From positions 187,929-251,928 of the forward strand of contig VWZX01002374.1 in assembly GCA_013399015.1 (NCBI GenBank): a DNA stretch of 64,000 nt, read 5' to 3'. Made by a program: the position numbers and the translations under genes. The notes beneath the pieces were generated by a model. It did not search any database, was not told the origin of the DNA, and saw only the letters and a list, made by a program, of their open reading frames with translations. Source of the DNA: Galbula dea. Lineage: Eukaryota; Chordata; Aves; Piciformes; Galbulidae. Shown here piece by piece: positions 20,926-32,175 of the stretch; the first letter of the stretch is position 1, and the number at the start of each line of letters is the position of its first letter.

Positions 20926-22391
20926 TTTAGGGTTTAGCCATTCCCCCTGCCAGAGATTAGTCTTAGGTATCATTTAGGCATGGCTCCAAAGACTCTGAAA
21001 TCCATTTCCTTAAGCTGATCATTTGTTAATTATGCAGACCATCTAGGAACACCTCCTGTGCTCCCCAAACAGACAAGCCACCAGTAGCTAATCCCACCCA
21101 GGGCTGTGTCCATCCTTCTGACACCACATGGGATTTAACACCTTTCCCGATCTCTACTACAACTCTTTACATCTGAGCTGCTTTTGTAGATGCCTTTTGT
21201 CCTCAGCAGAGCCAAAATAAAAAGGCAGTTCTGGATAGGGATTCATCTCACTCTAAAATAGGTCAGGTGAATTCCATCCTTGGATGAGGGTGAAACGAAC
21301 CCAGATGAACTCCAGGGACTATTTCAAGAGCCTGTTGCCAAATGTGGATGATGCAAATGCCACCTGAGTTCCTGCCTCTTCCAAGTGAGAAGACATCATC
21401 ACCAATGCTTAAATCCCCTGCAAGAGTGGCTGACAACCTGCAAGGAATGGGCAGGGAGCTGCCATCCAGCCAGGAAAAGCACAGACCAGAGGGCACTGGA
21501 GGGAGGGGAGATTGTCTTCAGTTGTCATGCCTTATCCCTCAAGCAGATGTACCTGAGAGAGGATCTTCTGCCCCAGGCTTGGTGGCTGCACCTGGGGCAG
21601 AGGATGACAAGGGTGAGGAAGCAGCAGGGCTCCTGGCTAACAGCCTCAGCTGAGCCCTGGAGGACAAGCTGGCCCTCCTCCCCCTTACAGCAAGGGATGA
21701 GGTGTCTCTGCTGTCCAAAAAGCAGGAGAACTTGGAATGGTGAAGGGAGCTCAGCAGCTTGTTCTTGAAAACATGATAGATCCTCTATAGCCAGCTTTGT
21801 TCTGTAGAAGAGGAAAGGGAAAGTGTTTTCCTCATCCCTGGGGGGAATGGTGTCCTACTTCCATCTCAGGGCATCCTCAGAACTGCTCCAAGCAACAGGA
21901 ATGATTCTGGGGAAGAGAGACTGATTTCAGGGCTCTGCTTTCAATGTCCAGACTTCTACACATTAAAGATGAGGGCAGTCTAGACTGGACAGAAGGAAGA
22001 AATGTTTTATGGTGAGGGTGGTCTGTACTCATTGCTAGACCTCTGTGAATGCCTGGAAATAGAGTAGATCAAAAAGTCTTCCTTGAATGAGCAACTGGAC
22101 TGACTGCCAGGGTGGGAAATGGCTTTACTGAAATGGCAATGAATTATTCACCAAAATCCCTATTTTTCTTTTTGTCATCTCCTCCTGGCTCTGCTCCTCC
22201 TCTCCCCTGATAATAAGCAAGCACACCAGTTCCTGGAGATATTGTTTATACTGCAGCAGTTTCCAGGCACCAAATGTTTGCTAGGGTTTATATTCATCAG
22301 TACATGAAAACTTAGGCAATGGCCAGAGATTTCTCTATGCTCATGTTCATTCACAATAAACACAGAATCAATCTCTGTCATCCCAGGATAC

Positions 22392-22474
22392 AACCCTGTC
22401 CTGGGCTCATCCCCAGCAGCATGGCCAGCAGGGCAGGGAGGGGATTCTGCCTCTGCTCTGCTCTGGGGAGACCT
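22392..22474 (+). mobile_element. CR1 type D piece, plus orientation, left half of an inverted chimera
   Basis: AACCCTGTCCTGGGCTCATC followed by GCATGGCCAGCAGGGCAGGG and ATTCTGCCTCTGCTCTGCTC is the sense-strand version of the block that lies antisense at 52130-52205 and 38830-38900. It runs into an oppositely oriented type C piece at the shared hexamer CTCAGC (22473-22478). Confidence 0.85.
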
Positions 22475-22626
22475 CAGCCCTTCCTCCTGCCACAGATGCT
22501 CCAGTGCCCTCAGCATCTTCCTGTGCTCTGCTGGACTCTCTCCAGCAGTTCCTTGTCTCTCTGGAACTGGGGAGCCCAGAGCTGGACCCAGGACTCCATT
22601 AAAATTATGATATTTTATTAATATGG
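22475..22626 (-). mobile_element. CR1 type C piece, minus orientation, with AT-rich block
   Basis: The antisense CCTTCCTCCTGCCACAGATG, CTGTGCTCTGCTGGACTCTC and GGAGCCCAGAGCTGGACCCA motifs define type C. The 5' side (22598-22626) is an AT-rich block containing AATTATGATATTTTATTAAT. In reverse complement this block is also found next to the CR1 at 41830-41856. Confidence 0.85.
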
Positions 22627-24546
22627 TAAAGTGTTCCTTAAAGATAACATGTCATTGTTCCTTATCTCTCCAGAAGAGATGCTCTGTGAGCTCTTCTGAG
22701 ACTACTAAGGAGATGTTGCTCTCCCTGGGATTATAAAAGCTCCAGCCTCTCTCTGTAACCAGATCTGAGCACAAAAATCCTTACATGAAGATATTGAAGA
22801 GGAATTTTCTTGCTAAAGAAACTCTGCTGCTCCCTAAGTCAAGAGCTGATCTCTTAGTAAGGAGCAGGCACTTATAAAGAAAAGGGAATTAAAAGCACTC
22901 AGGAAAGTGTGAAATCTAATAGACATTTTCTTTGTACCTCTATTTATCTTTGCCATTTTTAAGGAGTCTATTATTCCTCTATTAATCTTGAGATTCTTGG
23001 ATGAAAAATTGGCTTTTAAGCAGCAGAATTTGAATAAAAGGAGATTTACTTCATCCTTTTCCTGATGCATTCAGTGGCTGTGGCTTGGGAGCCAAAAAAA
23101 AAGGCACTAAAGATTGTGTGTGAATTGTGTCTTCATGTCTCCATTTCCTTTGGGATTGTTTTTTCATGGCAGTGTTTATGTAGCAATCCATTTTCTCCAT
23201 CCAGAAAATCAATGTCTGAGTTATTTTGCCACCCTGGCAGTGCTATCTTGTTGTGCTTTGTTTGTTGAATTATGGAGGACCTATCAGAAACAAATATTCC
23301 TTCTGCTGTGCCCCTTCTATTCATGCTCTATTTCAATGTGCTTCTCTAGCAGAACCATGGAGACCCCAGGGAAGGCTGGAGAACATCTCATCTCCTCCTG
23401 CATTTTACCATCATGAATACACAGCAGATGCTTCACTACCAGGGAGAAACAGGGGGGGAAAGACCTTTGCACAGCTTTAAACACTTGATGTTCTCTAACT
23501 GTGCCTTGGGGGTAAGACCTGGGCTAATAGCTTAACTCTAGAGCAATGATGAAATTCTTCTGCTCTCCTGTCATGGTTTCCAAAGGAAGAGTTGGACTAG
23601 GTGAAGTTTTGCCCTTACAGACTTCTCCACATGGTTCTTCTAAAGGCTTTGGAGAGCTTGGCTCAATGGGGATTAAGAACCTCATTTTTGGTCACCATCC
23701 TGGGGGGGGTTGAGCAGAATTGGATCTCTTCTGCATCACTGCCTGGATTTCTTTGGCAGGGGTTAGAGATGCTCAGGAACAAGGAGAAAAGGTGAAGCTG
23801 CACAGGCTGAAGTAAGATTGCAATAATTCCTGAAGCTTTAGGTAGCCCATAAAAAAGGGGAAATAATTTAGATTACAGAACTTTTCCAGCCTGCCCAATG
23901 GCAGCAGTGCAGTCACAGATGAGAACTGAGTCAAAAGGAATAAAAAAAAATGGAATAAATATGAAAGCAGTTTCTAATCTCAAGAGGTTTTGCATCCCTT
24001 TCTCATTCATTCCTTTCTTCTTCTGTGGAAGTGTTTCAGCAGATCAAGGTTTCTGTTGGCTAACACCCAAGGTTTACTGAACCAGAAAAAGACATTATTT
24101 TTTTGGTGACTAAACAAAATTCGTTTGAGCTGAAGCCAATAATGCTTCCTGAAGGTTAGCTAGCACAAAGAAACAATGGCAGTTGCTATGCTTAGCTAGG
24201 AAATCACAGCATAACGTGGAATTGAAGGTGACTAAATAACCAACAAAGAGGGAATTTAAGTGTCAAAAGTGTAAAAACACCTAAGCAAATGTAAAACAAG
24301 CACTCTGTGTTCTCAGGAAAATCCTTTGTTAGATGAAAAGTCAACTCAGTGAACATATTATTTTCATAGTTTCCTTGCTTCTTCCTTATCATCACATCTC
24401 CTCTTACATCAGAAACTGGATTAATCATATGCAAAGTCATGATCAAGCTAAAGGAGCAGCAAAGTTCTGCAGATGTTATTACCAGTTCTGCTCTTTTGTT
24501 CTGCCTATTTTTGGACAACTAAATCCAAGTTACAGTTACATGTTGA
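22627..24546. other. No gene or repeat recognised
   Basis: About 1.9 kb without visible repeats, AT-rich, with scattered A and T homopolymers (for example 23093-23102). No exon could be supported. Confidence 0.45.
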
Positions 24547-24650
24547 ATCCCAGAATCCCAGCATGGTTTGGGTTGGAAGGGATCTCTGGGGATCACCCAG
24601 TCCAACCCCCCTGCTCCAGCAGGGTCACCCCCAGCAGGATCAGGGTGATG
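24547..24650 (-). mobile_element. CR1 3' end, type C
   Basis: The antisense terminus carries CAGCATGGTTTGGGTTGGAA, GGGATCTCTGGGGATCACCC and CCCCCTGCTCCAGCAGGGTC. It is truncated just after this block. Confidence 0.88.
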
Positions 24651-25212
24651 GATAACTGGCAACAGGATATTCAAACCTCCCCAAACTGATGCTCTCCAAA
24701 CAGCTGGGGTATTTTTGCCCACAGAGCACAACAGCAGTTTGTTAGGGGTTCAGTGTGCCCCTTGCCATTTCAACTGGAAGGATTCTGAGTGCTGCCAGGG
24801 CTCAACTCCAGTTTCAATCACAGCCTTTTTTTGGAACTGGCTCCCAATTCCCAGGGCTACCCAAAAATGGGATGTTTCTGATTTGGCTGCAGCTACCTCC
24901 CACTCTCAGCCACCCCTTGGGGTGCAGCAAGCCAGAGGGGTGGTAGAATTGTCTTTTTTCTTTTCTTTTGGCTGAGGAGAGAATAAATTGGCTGTGGTAG
25001 GGAGCTGCAGCCAGGCACTGCCTGTCTGCAGAGGAACTAAATCCTGGAGGAGATCTGAAGCCTTCTACTAATTGCAGGGCAGTTGTGTAGGAAGAGAAGA
25101 ATTGTTTCTTTTTTTTTTCAATATTATTAGATAGATTAGTTTTTAAAGCTAAGATTTGGGGTTTAATATTAAAATTATTTCATATTTAAAATCTAGATTT
25201 GCTTTTAATAGT
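24651..25212. other. No gene or repeat recognised
   Basis: Unique-looking, becoming very AT-rich at 25108-25205 with a T9 run. No supported feature. Confidence 0.4.
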
Positions 25213-25396
25213 CTTGTGAGAAGCAGCTGAGGGAACTGGGCTTGGTTAGCCTGGAGAAGAGGAGGCTCAGGGGAGACCTTCTCACTCTCTGCAACTCCCT
25301 GAGAGGAGGTTGGAGCCAGGTGGGGCTTGGGCTCTTCTCCTAGGTCCCAGGACAAGAGGAAATGATCTCCTCCACCCCAAACAATTCTATGATTCC
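25213..25396 (+). mobile_element. CR1 type B with internal deletion
   Basis: The left part runs from the GAAGCAGCTGAGGGAACTGG block to GGACAAGAGGAAATGATCT. It then jumps directly to the 3' terminus CACCCCAAACAATTCTATGA. The RHWNRLP-like coding part and most of the 3' UTR are missing, about 200 bases compared with the copy at 63080-63450. Confidence 0.87.
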
Positions 25397-26504
25397 ATCA
25401 AATAAATAATGTTCTCTGAGAGGAGACACCTTTGAGAAACACATGTCATGATGAGGATGTGAGTTCCCATCCTTATTGCTAGGGCTAATATGACTTCAAA
25501 ACAATGAAAACCTTGTATCTTATGCTAAAAGCTTCCCCAGAAGTATTTAAACCAACAGTTAATATTCTAACTGCTGTTTACTTAGTTGAATGTAACCCTG
25601 CAAAAGAGGCAGCATCTCTGGGATTACAGATAAACCCCTCAGAAACATTTTTTCCTCCTTAAACACAAGAGGTTTATCAAGATCTCATCTCTCACAGATT
25701 GTGCATTTTCTATCTTGCACCAATTACACAGTTTTCAGGACAAAAAAAAATGCAAGGTCTAGATAAAAAGGAGGTAACATAGAACTAATTGCTCTTCTGA
25801 GGCCAATTAAGCACATGAAAACAGAGGAGCATGGGCTGAGACCATGCAGCTGCCCTCAGTGAGCTGGGGAGGGGATTGCAATGGAAAGGTAAAATATAAA
25901 GGGGGGAAAAAAAAAAGATACAAGAAAAAAAAAGATCCCAAAGCAACTCAAAACCAGTTAATCTTCCAGCAAAGAAAAATCTGAAGCCAGCACAGTTTTC
26001 AGTTATGAAAATTCCTGCTCTGATTTGTTGTGGTTAATAAACAGGAGCTGCTTTTCAGCTACAAGAGATTTTTTTTTCCCCCCACTTGAAGAAGGTTCAG
26101 GGATTAAATGGTTGAGAGCAGGGAAGCTACTGGAGAATATTCAATTATCCTTTGATTCATAGATTAGTGATGAGTCTGGAAAGGCTTCAGATTATTCATT
26201 GCCTGTTGTTGTGCTGTCTGTTGTCTACATGTGATTGCTAATGCTTGATGAGGGTTTGCTGCAATTAAAAATGCTGCCTGTGGTCAGGAACAATGAAATA
26301 GCCATCATTCCCCTTTGGCTTTTTTCTACCCAGCTCAAAGCTGCTGACACTTGGTGATTGAGGAGAGACCAAATGGTCTCTACATGTCTCAGTGACAACC
26401 AACCAATCAACTCCTCAATTCTTAGTCCATCCAAACCCAGCATGAGTCTTTCATTAATGAGTTCCAGCAGGCACTGCTGCCCTGCCATAGCTTGACCCTC
26501 ATGC
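25397..26504. other. No gene recognised; A-rich runs
   Basis: AT-rich unique-looking sequence with A9-A10 runs near 25741, 25910 and 25925 and a T9 run near 26069. No coding signal was seen. Confidence 0.45.
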
Positions 26505-26772
26505 AGCCTAACCCAAGGAACAAGAGGAAACAGCCTCAAGTTGCACCAGGAGAGGTTTAGGTTGGACATGAGGAACAATTTCTTCCCTAAAAGGGTTGTC
26601 AATGCCTGGCCCAGGCTGCCCAGGGCAGTGGTGGAGTCACCATCATCCCAGGAGGGGTTTCAAAGCCCTGGAGATGTGGTGCTGAGGGCCATGGGTTAGT
26701 GGTGACCTGGCAGTGCTGGGTAATGGTTGGACTCCATGATCTGAAAGATCTCTTCCAACCAAAACAATTTTC
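26505..26772 (+). mobile_element. CR1 LINE fragment, type B
   Basis: It begins at GGAACAAGAGGAAACAGCCT, passes CCTGGCCCAGGCTGCCCAGG and GGTGGAGTCACCATCATCCC, and ends at CTTCCAACCAAAACAATT. The 3' tail is complete. The coding part has lost its start. Confidence 0.9.
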
Positions 26773-28283
26773 TAGTCAAGACTCTTGCAAACTGTCAGGT
26801 CAAAAGCACTGCTGTGGATGTGCTACCTTTAGGTTGACCACACACACTTCAAACATCTGACTTGGCCAAGCAGCCAGGGGTCCTTTAGCCCCTTTGAGGC
26901 TCCCATAAAACAGTAGGACAACTCCTGGTCTGCTCTGTGGTAGCTCCCTTCCTTCCCCCCAGACTTGCCTTGCTTTTGCAAAGTGCTTTATCACAACTGG
27001 AACCATTCCCTTTGGCTTCTCTTCCACCAACGTGGTGGGGAATGAGTTTTCCCACCATCAGTTTAGGAAGAGAAAAGCAGAGCTGTGCAGAAAGTGTCCC
27101 CTCAAAAACCTCACACCCCCTGTGATGGTCAGGAGACAGCCATGCATTAGTGTTTGAGCACTTAGCCACCACCTCCCAGTGCAAAGCCAACTGCAACTAC
27201 TGTTAGGGTCAATAAGGTCAACAGACTCAGGATGGTTGGAAAAGACCTCTTGAGGTTCTTCACTGCCATCAGTTGGGGCTCTACCACAAAACCTGTGTGA
27301 ACTGGTGAGGAAACTCCCACCCATTGAGTCCAGGAGGAGCTGGATGATGGGAAGGGGCTCCCTCACCAGCATTTTCAAGGACACCTTTCAGAATGCTAGG
27401 ATTGCTTCCATGAGTCAGGAGAAGGTTTGGTTCAGATGATGAAATCTGGGTTTGCAAAGTCATTTTCTTCTCTTGAAAGTGACCTGTCCTGAACTAATAC
27501 TCTTATTTTTGTTCAGCTAGGAACTTTTTGCCCAGTAATTTCCACACCCCCCCCTGCATTCCACCTGATGCTGCTTGTCCTAACTGGATGTCACTTGTCC
27601 TCTTTGCATTAGGGACACAATATTTGCTCTCTCAACTAACTGCTTGGGCTCCATCTGGTATCTTAGCAAAACCAGCACTTTCTATTCATTATCTTCATCA
27701 GCAACTGTAACTTTTTGCTGCTCTTTGGTGATATTTGAGCTCTTTCAGACCAATCTATCTGGTGGACTCCCCAGAAGCCAATACCTAATAAATGACTAAC
27801 CCTACAGGAACTTCATCTAAACAGGGGAATGAATAATAAATGTTTTCAAAGAGATGCTTTCCAGCCTTCTGAATCATTTATAAGTTGGATCCCTCTCAGT
27901 GAGTCTTTTTCATATTTAATGGATTAAGTTGGAGGATTTATTGCTATTCTGAGAAGAACAAAGGAGGTTCAAGAGGATAAACCATTCAGGGTTTGGATGA
28001 GAGGAGAAACAAATAGTTTAAGTCATGTATACAACTACTTAGAGGTAGACTCTGCCTTCAGGTAGAAGCTTAAGTCAAATTCTCTTCAACCTGTCCTCAA
28101 GCAAAGCTCTCAGTTGTGCATTCCCCTCTGAAACATCATTTCCCCAGCACTCCCTTGTTCTGCAGAGAAAACCTTTGAAGAAACCCTTACAAACCTGTGA
28201 TGGGCTCTTTCCCCTAGACCAGACATCAGAAAATCAGCCCTATCCACTGCCTATCTCCTCCTCTCCCCTGACCTTTGGGGAGA
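26773..28283. other. No gene or repeat recognised
   Basis: Unique-looking sequence. A segment at about 27225-27260 (GGTTGGAAAAGACCTCTTGA) faintly resembles an antisense CR1 end but is too short to call. No exon could be supported. Confidence 0.4.
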
Positions 28284-28466
28284 TCCAGAGGGGAGCTGCT
28301 CAGTGCTGAGCAAGAGCTGAAGGACAGAAGGCAAGAGGCTGGGGCCAGACTCTGCTCAGTGGTGCCCAGGGACAGCCCAAGGGGCACTGGGCACCAACTG
28401 GAAGCCAGGAAGTTGCAGCTGAGCAGGAGGAGAAGCTTGTTTGGTGTGAGGGTGCCAGAGCACAGT
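28284..28466 (+). mobile_element. CR1 fragment, type C, 3' end lost
   Basis: It codes for GELLSAEQELKDRRQEAGAR, LCSVVPRDSPRGTGHQLEAR and KLQLSRRRSLFGVRVPE, then breaks off. The rest of the type C tail and its terminal sequence are absent, so it was cut after insertion or is part of a rearrangement. Confidence 0.88.
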
Positions 28467-29410
28467 GGGACCCTCAGCTCAGGAAGCCATCAATACCTGC
28501 TAACCCTTCAGCAGGATCTACTGTCCCATGCCTATCACCAGAAATCAGTTGTTCAGGGTAAAATGTGGCAGAGTTTCCACTCAGATAAGTCTCATGGACT
28601 TCTTAAGCATTTGGATGACCTGCAGGATCACTGCAGTCTCCTGGCACCTTGGGGCAGGGTTGGAGAGACGCCATGGTGAGGTGGGCAAGAGGAAGGCTCA
28701 GGCAAATGAGATTAAAACCCTTTCAAGTCAGGATGAGTGGAACATCTCATTTAAACTTAGTTACACTTTGGATTAAAATACATCTATTCTCAGGTCATCT
28801 TTTCCAGCTTCATTTCAGCTCCCTCAGCTGAAGGAGAGCAGAAGACAGAGTGATGTTGGCCCAACTGGAGGCACAAAGGGATGCAGGAACATTCCTCAGG
28901 GTGTAATGACACTCTGAGTGCAGCTCCTTACAAGATGTTCTCTCTGATGCTATCCATCCTGTCACAGGCTTCCAAAAGATGAAGGCTTTCTGGGAACACA
29001 CTGCAGAACAGTGATTATATAGATATAGATATTGTTTTAATGAGCCAAAAGTGTCAGCAAATTGACATCACTGCTGGCACAAATACTCCTCCTGTTACAA
29101 GCATTACCACAAGTGAACTCTTCTTTGCAGCTAATGACTGCTCATTAGAATGACAAAAAAGCCCCAAAAAGCAGAAGTTTGTAATATCATCTCATGGCCT
29201 TCTCTTAATGCCAGCAAAGGAAACTTTCCAGTTGGTTTATGGAAGAAAAATCCATGTTGAAGTCTGGATTTTGAGCTGTGATGATTGTTGTCACAGGGGA
29301 CAGAGCCTGCAGCAGTGATGAGCACATCCATCCTGGGTGGAGCAATGCATGTGAGGGATCATGGGGGGTGGAGTGGAAAAGAGGTGAATTGACCTGAAAA
29401 TGTCACAAAG
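28467..29410. other. No gene or repeat recognised
   Basis: Unique-looking sequence with a short TATAGATATAGATAT block near 29017-29031. No supported feature. Confidence 0.4.
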
Positions 29411-29550
29411 TGAGGAAAGAGAGGAGGGGGCTGGAGCATAACTGTTGTGAGGAGCAGCTGAGGGAACTGGGCTTGGTTAGCCTGGAGAAGAAGAGGCTCA
29501 GGGGAGACCTTCTCACTCTCTGCAGCTCCCTGAGAGGAGGCTGGAGCAAG
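29411..29550 (+). mobile_element. CR1 type B piece fused to the LTR-like repeat
   Basis: GCAGCTGAGGGAACTGGGCT, the LEKKRLRGDLLTLCSSLRGG coding block, then GAGGCTGGAGCAAGCAGCAG. At this point, where a normal type B continues with CCAGGTGGGGCTTGGGC, the sequence becomes the LTR-like unit. The type B 3' half does not reappear on the far side. Confidence 0.85.
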
Positions 29551-30040
29551 CAGCAGGTGGGAACCAGATTCAGGAGCTGGATTTTGGAGCTGGAGTCAGG
29601 AACACATGGCTCAGGATCAAAGGCAGCACAGACAGAGTCCTCCTCAGCCACTGGCCACTGAAGCAGAGGCTTGGCCTTGGGGATCCCTCAGCTTTCTCCT
29701 GACTAGGACATCCATGGATGGAATCCCTTGGTGGGCAGGTGAGGGTCACCTCTCCTGTCCCCTCCTCCCCACAGCTGCCACCTCTGGCTTCCTGCAGCCC
29801 AGGCTGGGCCCCAAGCTGGAGCAGTGCCCTTGTTGTGCAGAGGAGCAAGGCTAAGGCAGAGCCTTTCTGCAGCCCCAGCCTTGGGAGGAACTGTGCCCAT
29901 GGAGTGTTGTCCCTGCTTAGCAGCAGAGCCTGGCTGGGAGAACATGCTGTTCCCTTCAGAAAGTGCCTCCCTGAGCAGAGCCTGAGCTGGGAAGGGAAAT
30001 CACTGCCTAGGATTGGTTCTGCTCTAGCTCCAGGCAGGAC
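29551..30040. mobile_element. LTR-like dispersed repeat, copy 2 (left part missing)
   Basis: It matches copy 1 from the GTGGGAACCAGATTCAGGAG position onward, with few differences, to the shared right end GCAGGAC at 30040. The donor-like and acceptor-like sites are kept at 29739 and 29774. About 280 bases of the left part seen in copy 1 are replaced by the CR1 piece. Confidence 0.6.
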
Positions 30041-30159
30041 AACAGCTTAGCCCAGAGAGAGGATGCTCTCTGGTCCAGCACAGCACTATGCTCCCTGAGG
30101 AGCCCATCAGAAGCTTTTCCTCTGCACACAGGGGATTTCTACTACTGCTCTCTGGAGAG

Positions 30160-30381
30160 AGGAGCAGGATCCATGAGTTCTTCCCTGTCAGGGTGGGGAG
30201 ACACTGGAACAGGTTGCCCAGAGAGGCTGTGGAAGCTCCATCCCTGGAAGGTTTTAAGGCCAGGCTGGATGGCGCTGTGGGCGACCTGCTCTAGTGGGAG
30301 GTGTCTCTGGCAGGCAGGGGGTTGGAACTAGATGATCTTTAAGCTCCCTTCCAGCTCTGACAGTTCTAGGGTTCTGTGATG
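30160..30381 (+). mobile_element. CR1 LINE fragment, type A
   Basis: It codes for a degraded FFPVRVGRHWNRLPREAVEA followed by PSLEGFKARLDGAVGDLL and a stop. It continues into GGTTGGAACTAGATGATCTT and the CAGTTCTAGGGTTCTGTGAT end. The 3' end is complete. Confidence 0.9.
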
Positions 30382-31510
30382 AGGACTCTGTGCTGGCTGC
30401 TGCAGCCAGACACGATCTGTGTTACCTAGCCCTGCTGGGCAGCACTGCTGGAGAAAAAGGAGGTTTTTTTCCCCCTGTTTCCATGGTGACAGCCAGAGCA
30501 GATCACTAATGAGATGTCTGATGGGGCAAGGCCAGAGAAGAGCACAGGCAGCAGGCTGGGTGTGGGACAAGCATGCTCTAGAGCAGGGAGGTGCTTGTCA
30601 AAAAGGTGCCAAAAGGATCCTCTAAACCATGGGGGTTTCACTTGGGAAACAACCTGTGATCAGAATTGGATCTCCTCACCCTTTTTGGGAGGTGGCACCA
30701 GCCACTGTGATGCCACCTGGAGGATTCTTCCAGCCTCCTATCTGCTCTTCCCAATGATCTCTCACTCCATTAATGATTAACTCCTAGTACCATTCCCTAG
30801 GATAGGAACATGCTGCACTTCAGCTTGGAAAAGAAAACATTCAATCCCTCTTGAAGGTCCAAGTTCTATTGCAGTTCACAACATTTCCCTGCTTCAGCAT
30901 CCAGCTGGAGCAATTCTAGCTTCCAGAACTTTTAATCTGGTTTCCTGGAAAAAACCAGAGGAGATAAGCAGATGTGTCTGGATAATTAAATCAGTTCCTC
31001 TGGAGTGGAGTAAACAGAGAGGAAGATGGAAGTGCTGATGTCTTTGACATATGCTGGTGGGAAATAAGTGCTATAATAGATGGGAAAATACTCTGCATTT
31101 TATTGTTTTGCTGCAGGTCCAGCTTTGTCTAGGGTTTCTTCTGAAGCAGAAGAGCATGGAATGAATCTTCTACCTTGAACTTTGTAGATAATCTGATATT
31201 CAGCAGCCTGCTGAGGGCAAAATCCTCCGTGGGTGGACACAGAGGTATGAAGTGGAGATGGCAGACAGGAGGAGGGGGGCAGAGGGGTTGGAAGCAAGGG
31301 AACAGAAGCAGAGGAGTGAAAGCACAGGGGGAAAAAAAGGACAATAGTCACTATGATTTCTACTGTTGTAGGTGACAGGCACTTAAGGACTTCAGCCTGA
31401 GAACTCTCCCTGCTGCAGGAAGCCTCATGTACATGGTGATGGCATCACCACAGACTAAAGAGCACTGGGGAAATTGCAGCTGAATTTCTCAGAGATAGCA
31501 ACCAGAGTCA
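30382..31510. other. No gene or repeat recognised
   Basis: Unique-looking, with a T8/C5 run near 30463-30475 and a G-rich segment near 31270-31290. No exon could be supported. Confidence 0.45.
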
Positions 31511-32175
31511 TTAGAATCATAGAGTGATTTGGGTTGGAAGGGACCTTTCCAGGTCATCTAGTCCAACCCCCTGCAGTCAGCAGGGACATCTGCAACTAGA
31601 GCAGGTGGCTCACAGCCCCAAACAACCTGAGCTGGGATGGTTCCAGGGATGGGACATCTCCCACCTCTCTGGGCAACCTGGGACAGGCTCTCACCACCCT
31701 CAGCATAAAGCATTTCCTCCTTCTCTCTGGTCTCAATCTCTTCTCTTTTAGTTTCAAACCATCAGCCCTTGTCCTGTCCCAACAGCACCTGCTAAGAAGT
31801 CTCTCCTCAGCTTTTTTCTCAGCCCCTTGAAGTAACAGAAGGCTGCAGGAAGGTCTCCCTGGAGCCTTCTCTTCTCCAGCCTCAACAACCCCAACTCTCT
31901 CAGCCTGGCTTCAGGAGTTCCAGCCCTCAGATCATTCCTGTGACCTCCTCTGACCCTGCTCCCCCAGATCCTTGTCTGTGCTGTGCTGAGGACTCCAGAG
32001 CTGGCCCCAGCACTGCAGCTGAGGTCTCCCCAGAGCAGAGCAGAGGCAGAATCCCCTCCCTGCCCTGCTGGCCATGCTGCTGGGGATGCAGCCCAGGACA
32101 GAGTTGGCTTCTGGGCTGTGAGCTCACATTGCTGGGTCCTGTCCAGCTTTTCCCCCCAAGTCCTTTTCCCCCAAA
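31511..32175 (-). mobile_element. CR1 LINE fragment, type D, long copy
   Basis: The copy reads from the antisense 3' end (ATCATAGAGTGATTTGGGTT) through GGGACATCTCCCACCTCTCT, the ELGLLRLEKRRLQGDL coding block (minus strand) and RVRGGHRNDLRAG. It continues up to the CCAGCTTTTCCCCCCAAGTC segment, which in longer copies leads toward the RT domain. Multiple frameshifts are present. At about 665 bases it is one of the longest copies. Confidence 0.92.

Larger units (their letters stand above)
20641..22391. other. No gene recognised; two adjacent hairpins inside
   Basis: The stretch is unique-looking apart from the paired inverted repeats described at 20872-20925. The overlapping frames at 21342-21768 have no recognisable domain. 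Confidence 0.45.

Noticed and set aside
22392..22626. Twin-priming inversion of a single CR1
   Set aside because: The halves belong to different CR1 types and converge, whereas twin priming makes divergent halves of the same element.
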